A stretch of DNA of 64,000 bases from Acidimicrobiaceae bacterium (GCA_003158855.1 PMLJ01000018.1:82165-146164); one strand, 5' to 3'. Counted from the stretch's first letter, positions 24,528 to 33,413 are shown. Notes: generated by a model from the letters alone, not told the origin. Program-made: numbers and translations.

Positions 24528-26120
24528 GTGGACAGGATTCGTCGTTTCTGGGGATGGGGCTTTGAGGACGCGGGACTCTCTCACGCTGAAGAGCGCGCGC
24601 TTGCGAAGCGAATCCAGCCGTTCATCGATATTGCGCCCCACCCGATTATCCCGCCCACGCCTGACGAGTTGCACCTCCCAGCGCCGCGAATCACGCCACC
24701 CGATTCACTCGACCCGTGGTGCCAGTCGGATGACGTTGCTCGAGCGGGCCACACCTACGGAAAGTCATTTCGCGACGTAGTCCGGGCGCTGGAACGACGT
24801 TGGGAGAGGCCTCCGGACGTGGTCGCGTCGCCGGTAGATGAGGACGGGGTCATCGCAGTTCTCGATTGGGCGTCACGGATCGATGCGGTGGTCATCCCCT
24901 ACGGAGGGGGTTCTTCGGTCGTTGGCGGTGTCGAAGCCCCAGCCAACGACGACCGACCCGTGATCAGCTGCGATCTCGGTCGACTGGACCGTGTACTCGA
25001 GGTCGACTCCGTTTCGCGGGCCGCGCTCATCCAAGCGGGCGTGTACGGACCCTCGCTCGAAGCCCAGCTCCGCCCGCACGGACTCACGTTGCGTCACTAT
25101 CCGCAAAGCTTCGAGGTCTCATCACTTGGGGGCTGGATCGCGACTCGCGCGGGGGGCCACTACGCCACGCTGCACACCCACATCGATGATTTCGTCGAGT
25201 CGGTCCGCGCGGTAACCCCCGCAGGGCTTTGGGAGTCCCGCCGATTGCCAGGCTCCGGTGCTGGCCCGTCGCCCGACCGACTGCTGCTTGGTTCGGAAGG
25301 GATTCTTGGTGTGATCACCGAAGCGTGGATGCGGCTGCAGGACCGGCCGCGCTTCCGAGCCTCTGGCGTCGCGAGGTTCGCCACCTTCGCAGAGGGCGCT
25401 CGATCGGCGCGAGCCCTAGCCCAGTCGGGACTGTGGCCATCGAACTGTCGGCTGCTTGACGCCGGCGAAGCAATGATGACGGGGGCTGGTTCCGGAGAGG
25501 CGCATCTGCTGCTGATCGGCTTCGAGTCCGCCGATCACCCGGTGGACCTGGCCATGGCGAGAGCGGCGGAACTTGCCCGCGATCACGGCGGGATCGTTGA
25601 GATTCGTCGCGACGGCGATGGTGGGCAAGAGCACCTCGATGCCTCGGACCAGTGGCGCTCCTCATTCCTACGCGCGCCCTACATTCGCGACAGCCTCGTC
25701 TGCCTGGGCCTCATCAGCGAGACGTTCGAGACCGCGATCACTTGGGATCGATTCGATTCCTTCGTCGACGACATCAGGGCCTGCGCCGAGAACGCGCTGC
25801 GAGCTGTGGGTGCGTGGCCGGCACTCGTCAGTTGTCGACTGACGCACGTCTATCCCGACGGCGCGGCGCCGTACTTCACCATCCTCGCTCCCGGGCAAAG
25901 CTCGGGCCGACTGGCGCAATGGCAGGAGGTGAAGGCCGAGGTCATGGGAGCCATCGTCGCGGGCGGTGGCACGGTCACGCATCACCATGCGGTCGGGCGC
26001 GACCACCGGCCCGGATACGATCTCGAGCGTCCCTCGCTCTTCGCGGCTCAACTTCGTGCAGCAAAGAGAGTGGTGGATCCTGGCGCGATGTTGAATCCGG
26101 GCGTACTCATCGATCCTTGA
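24528..26120 (+). CDS. FAD-linked oxidase, alkyldihydroxyacetonephosphate-synthase-like
   Basis: 530 residues. VAO-type FAD domain: VVASPVDEDGVIAVLDWASRIDAVVIPYGGGSSVVGGVEA, then LDRVLEVDSVSRAALIQAGVYGPSLEAQLRPHGLTLRHYPQSF, and GGWIATRAGGHYATLHTHIDDFVES. The C-terminal cap ends in the HHHAVGRDH motif (VTHHHAVGRDHRPGYDLERP), diagnostic of alkyl-DHAP synthases and close relatives. In ether-lipid synthesis these enzymes replace the acyl group of acyl-DHAP by a fatty alcohol; in bacteria many homologues act on other substrates. The SDR upstream could provide a partner activity. A TetR gene follows convergently. Confidence 0.85.
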   Translation: MDRIRRFWGWGFEDAGLSHAEERALAKRIQPFIDIAPHPIIPPTPDELHLPAPRITPPDSLDPWCQSDDVARAGHTYGKSFRDVVRALERRWERPPDVVASPVDEDGVIAVLDWASRIDAVVIPYGGGSSVVGGVEAPANDDRPVISCDLGRLDRVLEVDSVSRAALIQAGVYGPSLEAQLRPHGLTLRHYPQSFEVSSLGGWIATRAGGHYATLHTHIDDFVESVRAVTPAGLWESRRLPGSGAGPSPDRLLLGSEGILGVITEAWMRLQDRPRFRASGVARFATFAEGARSARALAQSGLWPSNCRLLDAGEAMMTGAGSGEAHLLLIGFESADHPVDLAMARAAELARDHGGIVEIRRDGDGGQEHLDASDQWRSSFLRAPYIRDSLVCLGLISETFETAITWDRFDSFVDDIRACAENALRAVGAWPALVSCRLTHVYPDGAAPYFTILAPGQSSGRLAQWQEVKAEVMGAIVAGGGTVTHHHAVGRDHRPGYDLERPSLFAAQLRAAKRVVDPGAMLNPGVLIDP

Positions 26121-26228
26121 GTAGGCCCCACGATCCACACTGACTTCGGTGACGAGCCGCACCCTGACTGCCCGCGCGAGGACGGTGACCTCGAGTTATC
26201 GACTTTGATCGCCAACGGCCAACCGCCC

Positions 26229-26864
26229 TCACGACGCATCTACGCCCAGCAGACTGTGCAGAGCGGCGAGCACAACTTCAACAGCCCCGGCGAACGTGAC
26301 AAGCGGATCGCTTCCGGCCAGTCGCAGGCCAACTCCGTCAAGCAGGGCGAGCGTCACGACGGCTATCTGATCCGAAGAGAGAGTTGTCGTGAACCGGCCG
26401 CTTCGAATCCCTTCGGCCGTTGACTGAGCAATTAGTCGATGCCAGACGGAGTAGTCGCGATGCACGTCACTACGCATCTCCTCGTCGCGCAGCCCGAACC
26501 TCCACGCCTCGATCCGGATCCTTCCCGCCAAGTCGTCTCCAGGGCGGTAGCCGAAGACGGCATCCTCGGCGATGAAGGTGATCTGCTCCCATGGATCGCC
26601 ACGGGATTCCACCTCTCCAACGACGGCCGTCAACTCCGTTTCGGAGGCGTGGCGAAAGGCCGCGAGGAGAAGGTCTTCGCGCGACCCGAAGTAGTACTGC
26701 AACGAACTCACAGGAATCCCGCTTTCGTCAGCGACGTCCACGAACCGCGCCGCGTCCGCGCCGCGTTCCGCAATGACCCTCGCCGCCGCTTCCAGCGCCT
26801 CGAACTTGCGTCGTCCCGCCCGGCGGCCTGATCTGCTCTTGCCAATGTCAACTGGTTCTCTCAC
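26229..26864 (-). CDS. TetR-family transcriptional regulator
   Basis: 211 residues. N-terminal helix-turn-helix (about 20-65): KFEALEAAARVIAERGADAARFVDVADESGIPVSSLQYYFGSREDLLLAAF. The ligand-binding domain follows. GTG start at 26864 has GGAAGGG at 5 nt and overlaps the TGA of the upstream permease remnant, so originally the regulator was translationally coupled to that permease. Two perfect palindromes at 27442-27480, upstream of the permease, are candidate binding sites. Confidence 0.85.
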   Translation of the reverse strand: MREPVDIGKSRSGRRAGRRKFEALEAAARVIAERGADAARFVDVADESGIPVSSLQYYFGSREDLLLAAFRHASETELTAVVGEVESRGDPWEQITFIAEDAVFGYRPGDDLAGRIRIEAWRFGLRDEEMRSDVHRDYSVWHRLIAQSTAEGIRSGRFTTTLSSDQIAVVTLALLDGVGLRLAGSDPLVTFAGAVEVVLAALHSLLGVDAS

Positions 26865-27149
26865 GGTGCCCTTCCGTTGGCCATGGCTATCGCCACTTCA
26901 GATTCATTTGCTGGTTCCGCTTGGACCACTACGGCCCCGATATCGGTGTCGATCAAGGCGCGGGTCGATTGCCGGTTGAGGAATTGGGGATGACGCCAGC
27001 GATGGAGATTCGTCGCGGTCTTTGAATAGGCGGGCGCCATTGACGAGACCGCAATGACGACGCTCGAAAGCAGTCCCATGACCCCCCTTGCGCAGGCCCT
27101 TCTCAACAGGAGCACTTGATATGTCTTGGACGCGAACCACCTCTGCCAT
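26861..27149 (-). pseudogene. APC-superfamily amino-acid permease remnant (frameshift and internal deletion)
   Basis: From ATG 27149 (preceded by AGAGGGA) the frame reads MAEVVRVQDISSAPVEKGLRKG, then a run of six G (27082-27087 on the plus strand as C) shifts it; the next frame continues GVMGLLSSVVIAVSSMAPAYS, the conserved first helix of APC permeases. Immediately after that helix the sequence jumps to a hydrophilic segment ending PANESEVAIAMANGRAP, whose TGA overlaps the TetR start. I read this as an N-terminal fragment joined to the native C-terminus after loss of about 400 codons, plus a +1 slip in the G tract. No transport function can remain. Confidence 0.6.
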
Positions 27150-27506
27150 GAGTCCCTCTCGACACACGTGCCCCGATCAAGAGGCTTGTCAGGACAATAT
27201 CATCAACACGTATTACCGTATGGGTTTAGAATATGATTGCGATGAAGACGGGCGGTCCGAGTGCCCGCGGCCTCGCTCGGGGTGGAAACACCGTTTGACT
27301 AGGGCATCTGAGCGGCGCATCAATCCGCGAACAAGAGATCTTGGTCAGCGCATCGAGCTTTTCAAGCAGAAATTTGGCTATTGCTGCGAACGTCTGCCTC
27401 AGAGGACTTTCTGTCCAGAGACGAGTCTTGGCGTGATGAGTTGACCAATTGGTCAGACCCGCCAAGTTGACTCAACTTGACGATGCTGGATAGTGCGAAT
27501 GGTGAG
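27150..27506. other. Intergenic region with regulatory palindromes, no gene seen
   Basis: About 360 nt, noticeably more AT-rich than its surroundings around 27190-27240. Upstream of the permease remnant on the minus strand. Contains the two palindromes listed separately; no coding sequence recognised. Confidence 0.5.
27442..27480. promoter_or_regulatory. Two adjacent perfect palindromes (candidate repressor operators)
   Basis: TGACCAATTGGTCA (27442-27455) is a 14-bp perfect palindrome. Eight nt further, CAAGTTGA-C-TCAACTTG (27464-27480) is a 17-bp palindrome. They share the TTGAC core. Size and symmetry fit TetR or MarR-type operators. Confidence 0.5.
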
Positions 27507-28544
27507 TTAGCCCCGAACGGTGTCGATGATGCGCTCTCTCGTCTCCTCTCGGGGCCATCCTCCAAGAATCATCGTTGTCAGACAAGTCGAGCGCCATTTT
27601 CGCTCGATCTCTTCGGTGATCTTGTCGCCAGGACCGATGAGGGCAACGTCCTCAACCATTTCTGTCGGCACCATTGCGATCGCGCGGGCTCGATCTCCCT
27701 CGAGGTACGCGTCCTGGATCGCTTCGCACTCCTCGCCCCAGCCCATCCTCACGAAGACATCATGATGAAAGTTCACACCCTTTGCGCCCATTCCACCGAT
27801 GTAGAGCGCCAGGACGGGCTTCAAGAATGATGCCGCGATCTCGACGTCATCGTGCTCCACCATCCAGACGGTGCAAGCGACCTCGAAGTCACGCGCACTC
27901 GTGTGGGCTCCATCACGAGCAAACCCTTCAGTCAACGCCTCGCGGTAGAAGCCGTCGGACTTGGGAGAGAACCACAGCGGCAACCACCCGTCACCGATCT
28001 CGGCGGCGAGCGCCACGTTCTTCGGCCCCTCGGCGGCGAGAAGGATCGGAATTGATGGTCGATACGGATGAATCGTTGACTTAAGCGCCTTTCCAAGGTG
28101 CTCCCCGCCATCGAGGGGCAGCTGGTAGTGGCGTCCGTCGTAGGTGACAGGTTCGCTTCGAGCCATGGTCTGGCGCATGATGTCCACGTATTCGCGAGTC
28201 CGCTCCAGCGGTCGAGGATAGGGCTGACCGTACCAACCTTCGACAACCTGTGGTCCCGAAGCGCCGATGCCGAGCAACACCCGTCCACTGGAGAGGTGGT
28301 CGAGGGTCATGGCGGCCATCGCCAAGGCCGTCGGGGTCCGCGCCGCCATCTGGCAGATGGACGTTCCGAGCTTGATCGAGGTGGTTCTTGCCCCCCACCA
28401 CGCCAGCGGGGTCAACGCGTCCGAGCCGTACGCCTCCGCGGTCCAGAAGCTGTCCACCCCCAGCGCCTCCGCTTCTTGAAGTTGCTGCTCGACTCCCACT
28501 GGCGGTCCAGAACCCCAGTACCCCGCACCAATCCCAACCTTCAT
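27507..28544 (-). CDS. LLM-class (F420-dependent) oxidoreductase
   Basis: 345 residues, TIM-barrel luciferase-like monooxygenase family. MKVGIGAGYWG at the start, LQEAEALGVDSFWTAEAYGSDALTPLAWWGARTTSIKLGTSI, then HLSSGRVLLGIGASGPQVVEGWYG and the late ILLAAEGPKNVALAAEIGDGWLPLWFSP. These are the features of the F420-dependent N5,N10-methylene-H4MPT-reductase-like group. Substrate unknown; actinobacterial members act on lipids and xenobiotics. ATG 28544 follows GGGGGGATC; the frame is open for 100 more codons but without conservation, and the divergent GNAT pseudogene occupies that stretch. Confidence 0.88.
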   Translation of the reverse strand: MKVGIGAGYWGSGPPVGVEQQLQEAEALGVDSFWTAEAYGSDALTPLAWWGARTTSIKLGTSICQMAARTPTALAMAAMTLDHLSSGRVLLGIGASGPQVVEGWYGQPYPRPLERTREYVDIMRQTMARSEPVTYDGRHYQLPLDGGEHLGKALKSTIHPYRPSIPILLAAEGPKNVALAAEIGDGWLPLWFSPKSDGFYREALTEGFARDGAHTSARDFEVACTVWMVEHDDVEIAASFLKPVLALYIGGMGAKGVNFHHDVFVRMGWGEECEAIQDAYLEGDRARAIAMVPTEMVEDVALIGPGDKITEEIERKWRSTCLTTMILGGWPREETRERIIDTVRG

Positions 28545-28668
28545 GATCCCCCCATCATTTGTCTCGTCGCATACTGGCACTCTTTGCCAAGGAGCTTCGG
28601 CCAGGAAATTACGGGTGTCCAGCTTCACCACCGGCTTGCGTATCGCAATCACCGGAAATTGGGGTTCG

Positions 28669-29092
28669 TTGACAGATCGAATCACCTGTCGATTCGCAGA
28701 GTTCGGTGATATCGAACCACTCCTGGGATTCCGGGATGCGCACGCCGGGAACAACGCGCGACCAGCCGACGACTCGGCCTCCCTGAATCTTCTCGTCAAC
28801 AATGACCCCTCGTCACTGATGCTGGCTCTTGACAATGGGGCGATCACCGGCTCGCTTATCGTCGGCTGGGATGGATGGCGCCTCGATATTCCGACTCGCC
28901 GTTCGTCCTGACTTCGGGGGTCAAGGGGTGGGACGCGAACTCCTCTCCATGGCGACCATTCGATTGCGAGAAGCAGGTACTCGCAGAATTTTCGCCGTCG
29001 TCCTCGACGAAAGCGCGCTGGGTCGGAAGTTCTGGAGCGGCGTCGGCTGTCATAAGCAGCTGGAGCGGTCGCGCTGGATCAAGGACGTTTGA
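28669..29092 (+). pseudogene. GNAT acetyltransferase with a frameshift
   Basis: From about TTG 28669 the frame reads RITCRFAEFGDIEPLLGFRDAHAG, then SLNLLVNNDPSSLMLALDNG and ITGSLIVGWDGWR, the N-terminal half of a GNAT fold. Around 28880-28883 coding moves to another frame, which continues SIFRLAVRPDFGGQGVGRELLSMATIRLREAG, the acetyl-CoA-binding motif A (QGVGREL), and ends FWSGVGCHKQLERSRWIKDV at 29092. One inserted base or two deleted bases explain the break. The residues flanking the junction fit without a gap, so the event is recent or a sequence error. Start position is uncertain. Confidence 0.7.
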
Positions 29093-29328
29093 CGCAGCGG
29101 CATCTCCTTCTTTCGCAGGTTCGACCGCGGCTATCGGCAATCCACATCGGTCAAGAATCCTCTGGAGCCCTCTGACCCCGAGTTCGAATCTTCCAGTAAA
29201 GGGAGTCCCAAGAGGTCAAAAAGTGTCGTCACGAGATGGAGCCGCCTCATCAAGCCGCTGCGCTCACCCCTGGATCGGAGTTTGCACAGCAATCGCTTCA
29301 GGTGGCGAAGGCCAAACCGCCGTGGTCG

Positions 29329-31284
29329 CTAGTGAGATTGCTCCGGCTGAGGATTCTCCAAAGAGGAGCCTTCGATTCTCCCTCCGCTCGTGGCAAGTTT
29401 CCAACTCGCGAGTCGGCGCAGCAGATTCATCTTCTTCAACTGGTGGCTACTCATCCGGCTGATGATGTCGTCCAATGCCCCGACCGCTTCGGCAATATAC
29501 GGGCCCTTGTTCAACATGACGCATTCAGCGCGTCCCGCCATCGCCGCGTCCGAAACTTCCGCACGCGAGGGCTGACCTGTCTTGGCCATTTGATCGAGCA
29601 CCTGGGTCGCCCAGATGACCGGGACGTGGGCTGCGTCGCACAGCCACAACATCTCCTCTTGCACTTCGGCGAGGCGCTCGAAGCCGCACTCGACCGCCAA
29701 GTCACCTCGAGCCACCATGACTCCAATTCGTTTTGAGGCCATCGCCGCAAGCAGCATCTCCGGTAGCGCAACGAAGCCCCGAACCGTCTCGATCTTGAGC
29801 ACGATGCCAATCCCGTCGCCGCCGAGCTCTCCCAGGTGGGATTGCAGCGAGGCTACGTCAGACGAACTCTGGGCGAAGGAGAGTTCGACGAGATCGGCGT
29901 GGCCAACCACGAAGGGAAGGATCCGCTCGTCATCGGGTCCGATCGCAGGAAGACGGAGGTCGCTGTCGGGCACGTTGATCCCCTTCTCAGCCCGAAGCTT
30001 GGAGCCCCGAGGCGAAGCCATCGTGATCCGAATGTCGGCCTCGGTAGGCCGTGCCGCAATCACCACCCCTCCGATCTTCCCGTCGTCGAAGAAGACCCGG
30101 TCATCGACTTCCAATGAATCAAACACTTGAGGCATCGTGCAGCCAATTCTCAAGATGGTCGGCGACCGTCCCTGCTCGACGGCCCCGGGGCTGAATCCGG
30201 TACCCCCATGCTCGTTCGACGCTGCGGGCGTGAGATCTGCGGTGAGCGTCAGAGTGTCATCGACGCGAATGACTATTGCCTGCTCGAGCGCGGGCAGCGA
30301 TCCAACCGTTGCTGCTCGATGGTCCGCCGTGGTCAAGGTGGTCCCGGTGCCGAGATACGTGGTGTCGGCTACCTCGATCCAGACTCCGGCGTCGTCGATC
30401 CGTGCTACCTCCATGGTTCTGGGAGAGTCCCGGGTGTCTCTCAATCGAATCTGGTCGCCTACTGCCAGACCAGCGAGCCACTCGGCAGGGACTGGGATCT
30501 CAATGGTTCCACTCACTCGAAGGCCCGCATCTGGACTCGTCTTGTCCGCGTCGACCAGCCGCGCGCTCGCGGGTGACCGCGTTCGACCCAACGCATCGCG
30601 TAGCGGACGAAGCCGTACAACTCTCGGTCCCGGTTCGACGGGACCAGTTCGCAGTTTCGGCCCTGGAAGATCCATGAGGATCGGACAGGGCCGCCCCATT
30701 TCTTGTGCCGCCCGTCGAATGTTGCTCGCCATTCGTTGCCATTGCTCGGGACCGTCATGGGCGCAGTTGATTCGAGCGCAGTCCATGCCATTCTCGATGA
30801 GATTCGCGACCAGTTCATAGTCATCGGCAGCCTCACTCGGCATGGTGACCAAGATTCGCGTGGAGCGCCCAGAGCGCAGCGGACCCAGGAGGGCCAAGGT
30901 GTTCGCTTGCAGAATCGCTCGGCCTTGCCAGAAACTGACCGCCGACTCGGTTCGGCGCGGATCTCCATCACTGGTCATCATGTGCAAGTTGTCAATAACT
31001 CGTTCGAGCGTGGTTATGACGTGTTCTTCAGTCCGACCAAGTGATGAGAGGCCCAACTCCGCGAGTGAGTCCTGGAGTTCACGCAAGTCGTACTGACGCA
31101 GGGTGAGGTAGTCAATGAGGTTTGCCGCACTCTGGCGATGCCCGAGGCGGACACGCTCAAAGACCGACGCATACTCTCGGTGACGCCTCCGCATCTCGCT
31201 ACGAAGCGACTCCAACTGCTTGATGAGTTCCAGCACAGATGGGCGGGTTGCGAGCGGCCTGCTGGTGTCAAAGTCGGGTGGCAT
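29329..31284 (-). CDS. Large pyruvate-kinase-like protein with N-terminal helical domain
   Basis: 651 residues. Residues 1-135 form a predicted helical, coiled-coil-rich domain with many Arg and Leu. A pyruvate-kinase barrel then starts (STRILVTMPSEAADDYELVANLIENGMDCARINCAHD, PCPILMDLPGPKLRTG). The B domain is enlarged by insertions (about 225-400), and the barrel resumes with VFFDDGKIGG, LPAIGPDDERILPF, LKIETVRGF (catalytic Lys), VMVARGDLAVECGFERL, ATQVLDQMAKTGQPSRAEVSDAAMAG. The C-terminal allosteric domain of canonical pyruvate kinase is absent. The barrel keeps the Mg and phosphate ligands, so phosphotransfer chemistry is plausible, but glycolytic function is not assured. Monocistronic. 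Confidence 0.8.
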   Translation of the reverse strand: MPPDFDTSRPLATRPSVLELIKQLESLRSEMRRRHREYASVFERVRLGHRQSAANLIDYLTLRQYDLRELQDSLAELGLSSLGRTEEHVITTLERVIDNLHMMTSDGDPRRTESAVSFWQGRAILQANTLALLGPLRSGRSTRILVTMPSEAADDYELVANLIENGMDCARINCAHDGPEQWQRMASNIRRAAQEMGRPCPILMDLPGPKLRTGPVEPGPRVVRLRPLRDALGRTRSPASARLVDADKTSPDAGLRVSGTIEIPVPAEWLAGLAVGDQIRLRDTRDSPRTMEVARIDDAGVWIEVADTTYLGTGTTLTTADHRAATVGSLPALEQAIVIRVDDTLTLTADLTPAASNEHGGTGFSPGAVEQGRSPTILRIGCTMPQVFDSLEVDDRVFFDDGKIGGVVIAARPTEADIRITMASPRGSKLRAEKGINVPDSDLRLPAIGPDDERILPFVVGHADLVELSFAQSSSDVASLQSHLGELGGDGIGIVLKIETVRGFVALPEMLLAAMASKRIGVMVARGDLAVECGFERLAEVQEEMLWLCDAAHVPVIWATQVLDQMAKTGQPSRAEVSDAAMAGRAECVMLNKGPYIAEAVGALDDIISRMSSHQLKKMNLLRRLASWKLATSGGRIEGSSLENPQPEQSH

Positions 31285-31962
31285 GGGAACTCATCTCGAT
31301 CGATCAGTTATCAACTCGCCGGACACGGATCCTCCCCGATGCCTACGAGCAACAACTTGATCCTCGCCGAAGTCCGGACCTTAAGCAAGGGCCCAAGGTC
31401 CCTCATCCCGTCGAAGAAGCGGTCCTCTCCCGTGCACACCTTTCGTGGACCAAATCCCTTGGAAACGCTGGTGGTTGCACGCCCTTGCTCGCTTTGGATC
31501 CTTTCATCCCACGTTCGAACCGGCCACACCGCTCTTTGTCACCGATGGAAGTTCCCTCGAGTCGCGGGGGGTGTTCGTGCTCGACTGCCTCGTCGGTGGC
31601 CTCTCAATCGAGCGTGCGTCGCGGCGTCGAGGGTGAACGGCGAGATGTCAAGTAGACGTCCGGCGAGACGATAAATCCAGCGACACCGGCGACCATGAGC
31701 GTGACTGCGACGGCGGACAGTTTGAATCACTGATTTGAACGACACTCGAATTCCGTGCCGTCGCCGCCCAGTACATGATGGCGCCAACCACCACTCGAAT
31801 TTCAAACCCGCGGACGTCGACGCTGGCAACCAAGTGCGTCACATAGGTCAAGCCGTCGAGTGGACTCCACGTACAAGCTGACGACCCGATTGACGTGGAT
31901 GCCGGTGAACTCCTGGGCGATCGTATTGCCAGTCTTGAACTCCGAGAAGTGAGGGCTCCGGC
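31285..31962. other. Long intergenic region, possible decayed gene on the minus strand
   Basis: About 680 nt between divergent genes. On the minus strand two overlapping frames near 31700-31950 carry coding-like stretches (SEFKTGNTIAQEFTGIHVNR in one, TYVTHLVASVDVRGFEIRVV in another), which could be halves of a frameshifted gene of no family I recognise. Nothing else is supported. Confidence 0.3.
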
Positions 31963-31968
31963 TACGGT
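31963..31968 (+). promoter_or_regulatory. Leaderless -10 element (TACGGT) for the secreted HNH gene
   Basis: TACGGT, 6-nt gap, ATG 31975. Confidence 0.65.
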
Positions 31969-31974
31969 GAAGGC

Positions 31975-32847
31975 ATGAGGCCGCGCCGAACCATCTCAGT
32001 CGGCGTGTCGGTCACGACTGCCCTGTTTGGCTTCGGTCTCTTGCTCCCCACTGCGGCCTCGGCGGGAGTTGGGTTGTTTCGATACAGCCACGGCCAGCCG
32101 CTCAACGACCTTCGCGTGACGCCAGGCGCCACCTTCAACGTGTCAGTCGCCACCATCTGTCGCTCGGGCTACGCGACGAGCGTTCGTGACGTGCCCGAAT
32201 CCGAAAAGGCGAGCGTCTACGCCGAGTACGGAATCACCCATCACACGACAAACGAGTACGAGATCGATCATCTAATCTCGCTCGAACTCGGCGGGAGCAA
32301 CGCCATAACCAACCTCTGGCCCGAGCTGAATGATCACCCTCACGGGTATTTGAACAGCAAGGACATCCTTGAGAATCACCTGCACGAGCTCATCTGCGCC
32401 GGCAAGGTGAGCCTCAAGACCGCGCAGAACTTCATCGCAACCAATTGGGTATCGGCGTATAGCCGATTCCTCGGCAGGTGGCCGAACGCGAACGCGGCCT
32501 TGTCGACAACCACCACCTCGTCCTCGAACATCACGACGACGGGCGGATCCTCGCCCACCGCCAAACCCGGCGGAGTCAAGATCACCGACCTTGTCGGCTC
32601 GGTCGCGCCCGGCGGCCATGAGTCACTGACCGCTCATTCGAACAAGCCCGGGGATTCATGCTCACTTGGCGTAACCCTGCCCAGCGGGCGCCAGAGCACC
32701 GAGGGCGGGCTCGGTGAGACGGTCGCCAACGCGAGCGGTGACGCAACGTGGTCGTGGGAGATCGGACCCACCACTGGGGCCGGAACTGCCCACGTATCCG
32801 TGACCTGCAGCGCCGGCGTCGCGATCGGGAGTTTCATTATCAGTTGA
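31975..32847 (+). CDS. Secreted HNH-like nuclease-domain protein with C-terminal Ig-like domain
   Basis: 290 residues. Signal peptide (VSVTTALFGFGLLLPTAASA, cleavage near 30). An HNH-like core occupies about 80-130: NEYEIDHLISLELGGSN then ITNLWPELN, with the Asp-His pair, the Asn and downstream NSKDILENHLHELICAGK, as in exported HNH proteins of actinobacteria and proteobacteria. A Ser/Thr-rich linker (about 178-200, TTTTSSSNITTTGG) leads to a small beta domain with two Cys (SCSLG and VTCSAG). Extracellular DNA or RNA cleavage is likely but not shown. The ATG is fixed by a leaderless -10. Confidence 0.78.
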   Translation: MRPRRTISVGVSVTTALFGFGLLLPTAASAGVGLFRYSHGQPLNDLRVTPGATFNVSVATICRSGYATSVRDVPESEKASVYAEYGITHHTTNEYEIDHLISLELGGSNAITNLWPELNDHPHGYLNSKDILENHLHELICAGKVSLKTAQNFIATNWVSAYSRFLGRWPNANAALSTTTTSSSNITTTGGSSPTAKPGGVKITDLVGSVAPGGHESLTAHSNKPGDSCSLGVTLPSGRQSTEGGLGETVANASGDATWSWEIGPTTGAGTAHVSVTCSAGVAIGSFIIS

Positions 32848-32983
32848 CTAAGGGAGGGCAACGAAGGAACTTGAGTGGCCATGCTGCCTGGGCTCAATGT
32901 CCGTTCCGACGGACGCCGGCCTTCCACAGGCTCCCTTCCTTCGAGCCTTCTGGCAGGGCGGGCGTGGCTACGTTCCGGTTGAA

Positions 32984-33406
32984 CTAGCGGTCGGTCCAGG
33001 GGCCGACTCCACCCACCCGTCCGGGCGTGATGTGTATGACGTGGCCGGCTGGCGGATTATCGAATGGCGGAAACTTCACACCGGGCCCCAGGTAGACCTC
33101 GGCCAAGCGCTGCAGCAATTCGGCAGCGCCTCCTTCGCTCAACCGGGCCCGGCCATTGATGATCAGATAGTTGGTCATGCCAGCCGCGTTCGCGCCTTCG
33201 CACTCCACGGTGAGCGCAACCCGGGGATCGCGGGCGATGTTCGCGACCTTTCGGCCGCCCATCAGGTGGCCAATCACTATCTCATCGTCCTCGAGTCCAG
33301 TCCACACTGCGCTGACCTGCGGGCTCCCGTCAGGATTGACCGTGCTGAGGTGCGCGAGTCGACCGGCGGTCAGGGCCCGTCGAACGTCATCGGTGAGAAC
33401 ACCCAT
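32984..33406 (-). CDS. PPOX-class F420-dependent oxidoreductase
   Basis: 140 residues, split-barrel flavin/deazaflavin fold. LTAGRLAHLSTVNPDGSPQVSAVWTGLEDDEIVIGHLMGGRKVANIARDPRVALTVE is the opening signature of the TIGR03618-like F420 group. ATG 33406 is supported by TACACT 7 nt upstream; a 31-codon extension lacks similarity. Likely reduces a small metabolite with F420H2 or FMN; the LLM protein at 28 kb is another putative F420 enzyme. Confidence 0.85.
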   Translation of the reverse strand: MGVLTDDVRRALTAGRLAHLSTVNPDGSPQVSAVWTGLEDDEIVIGHLMGGRKVANIARDPRVALTVECEGANAAGMTNYLIINGRARLSEGGAAELLQRLAEVYLGPGVKFPPFDNPPAGHVIHITPGRVGGVGPWTDR

Positions 33407-33413
33407 GTGGAGC

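Noticed and set aside
29180-29215. tRNA-like sequence containing GAGTTCGAATCTTCC
   Set aside because: No acceptor, D-arm or anticodon stem could be drawn around it.
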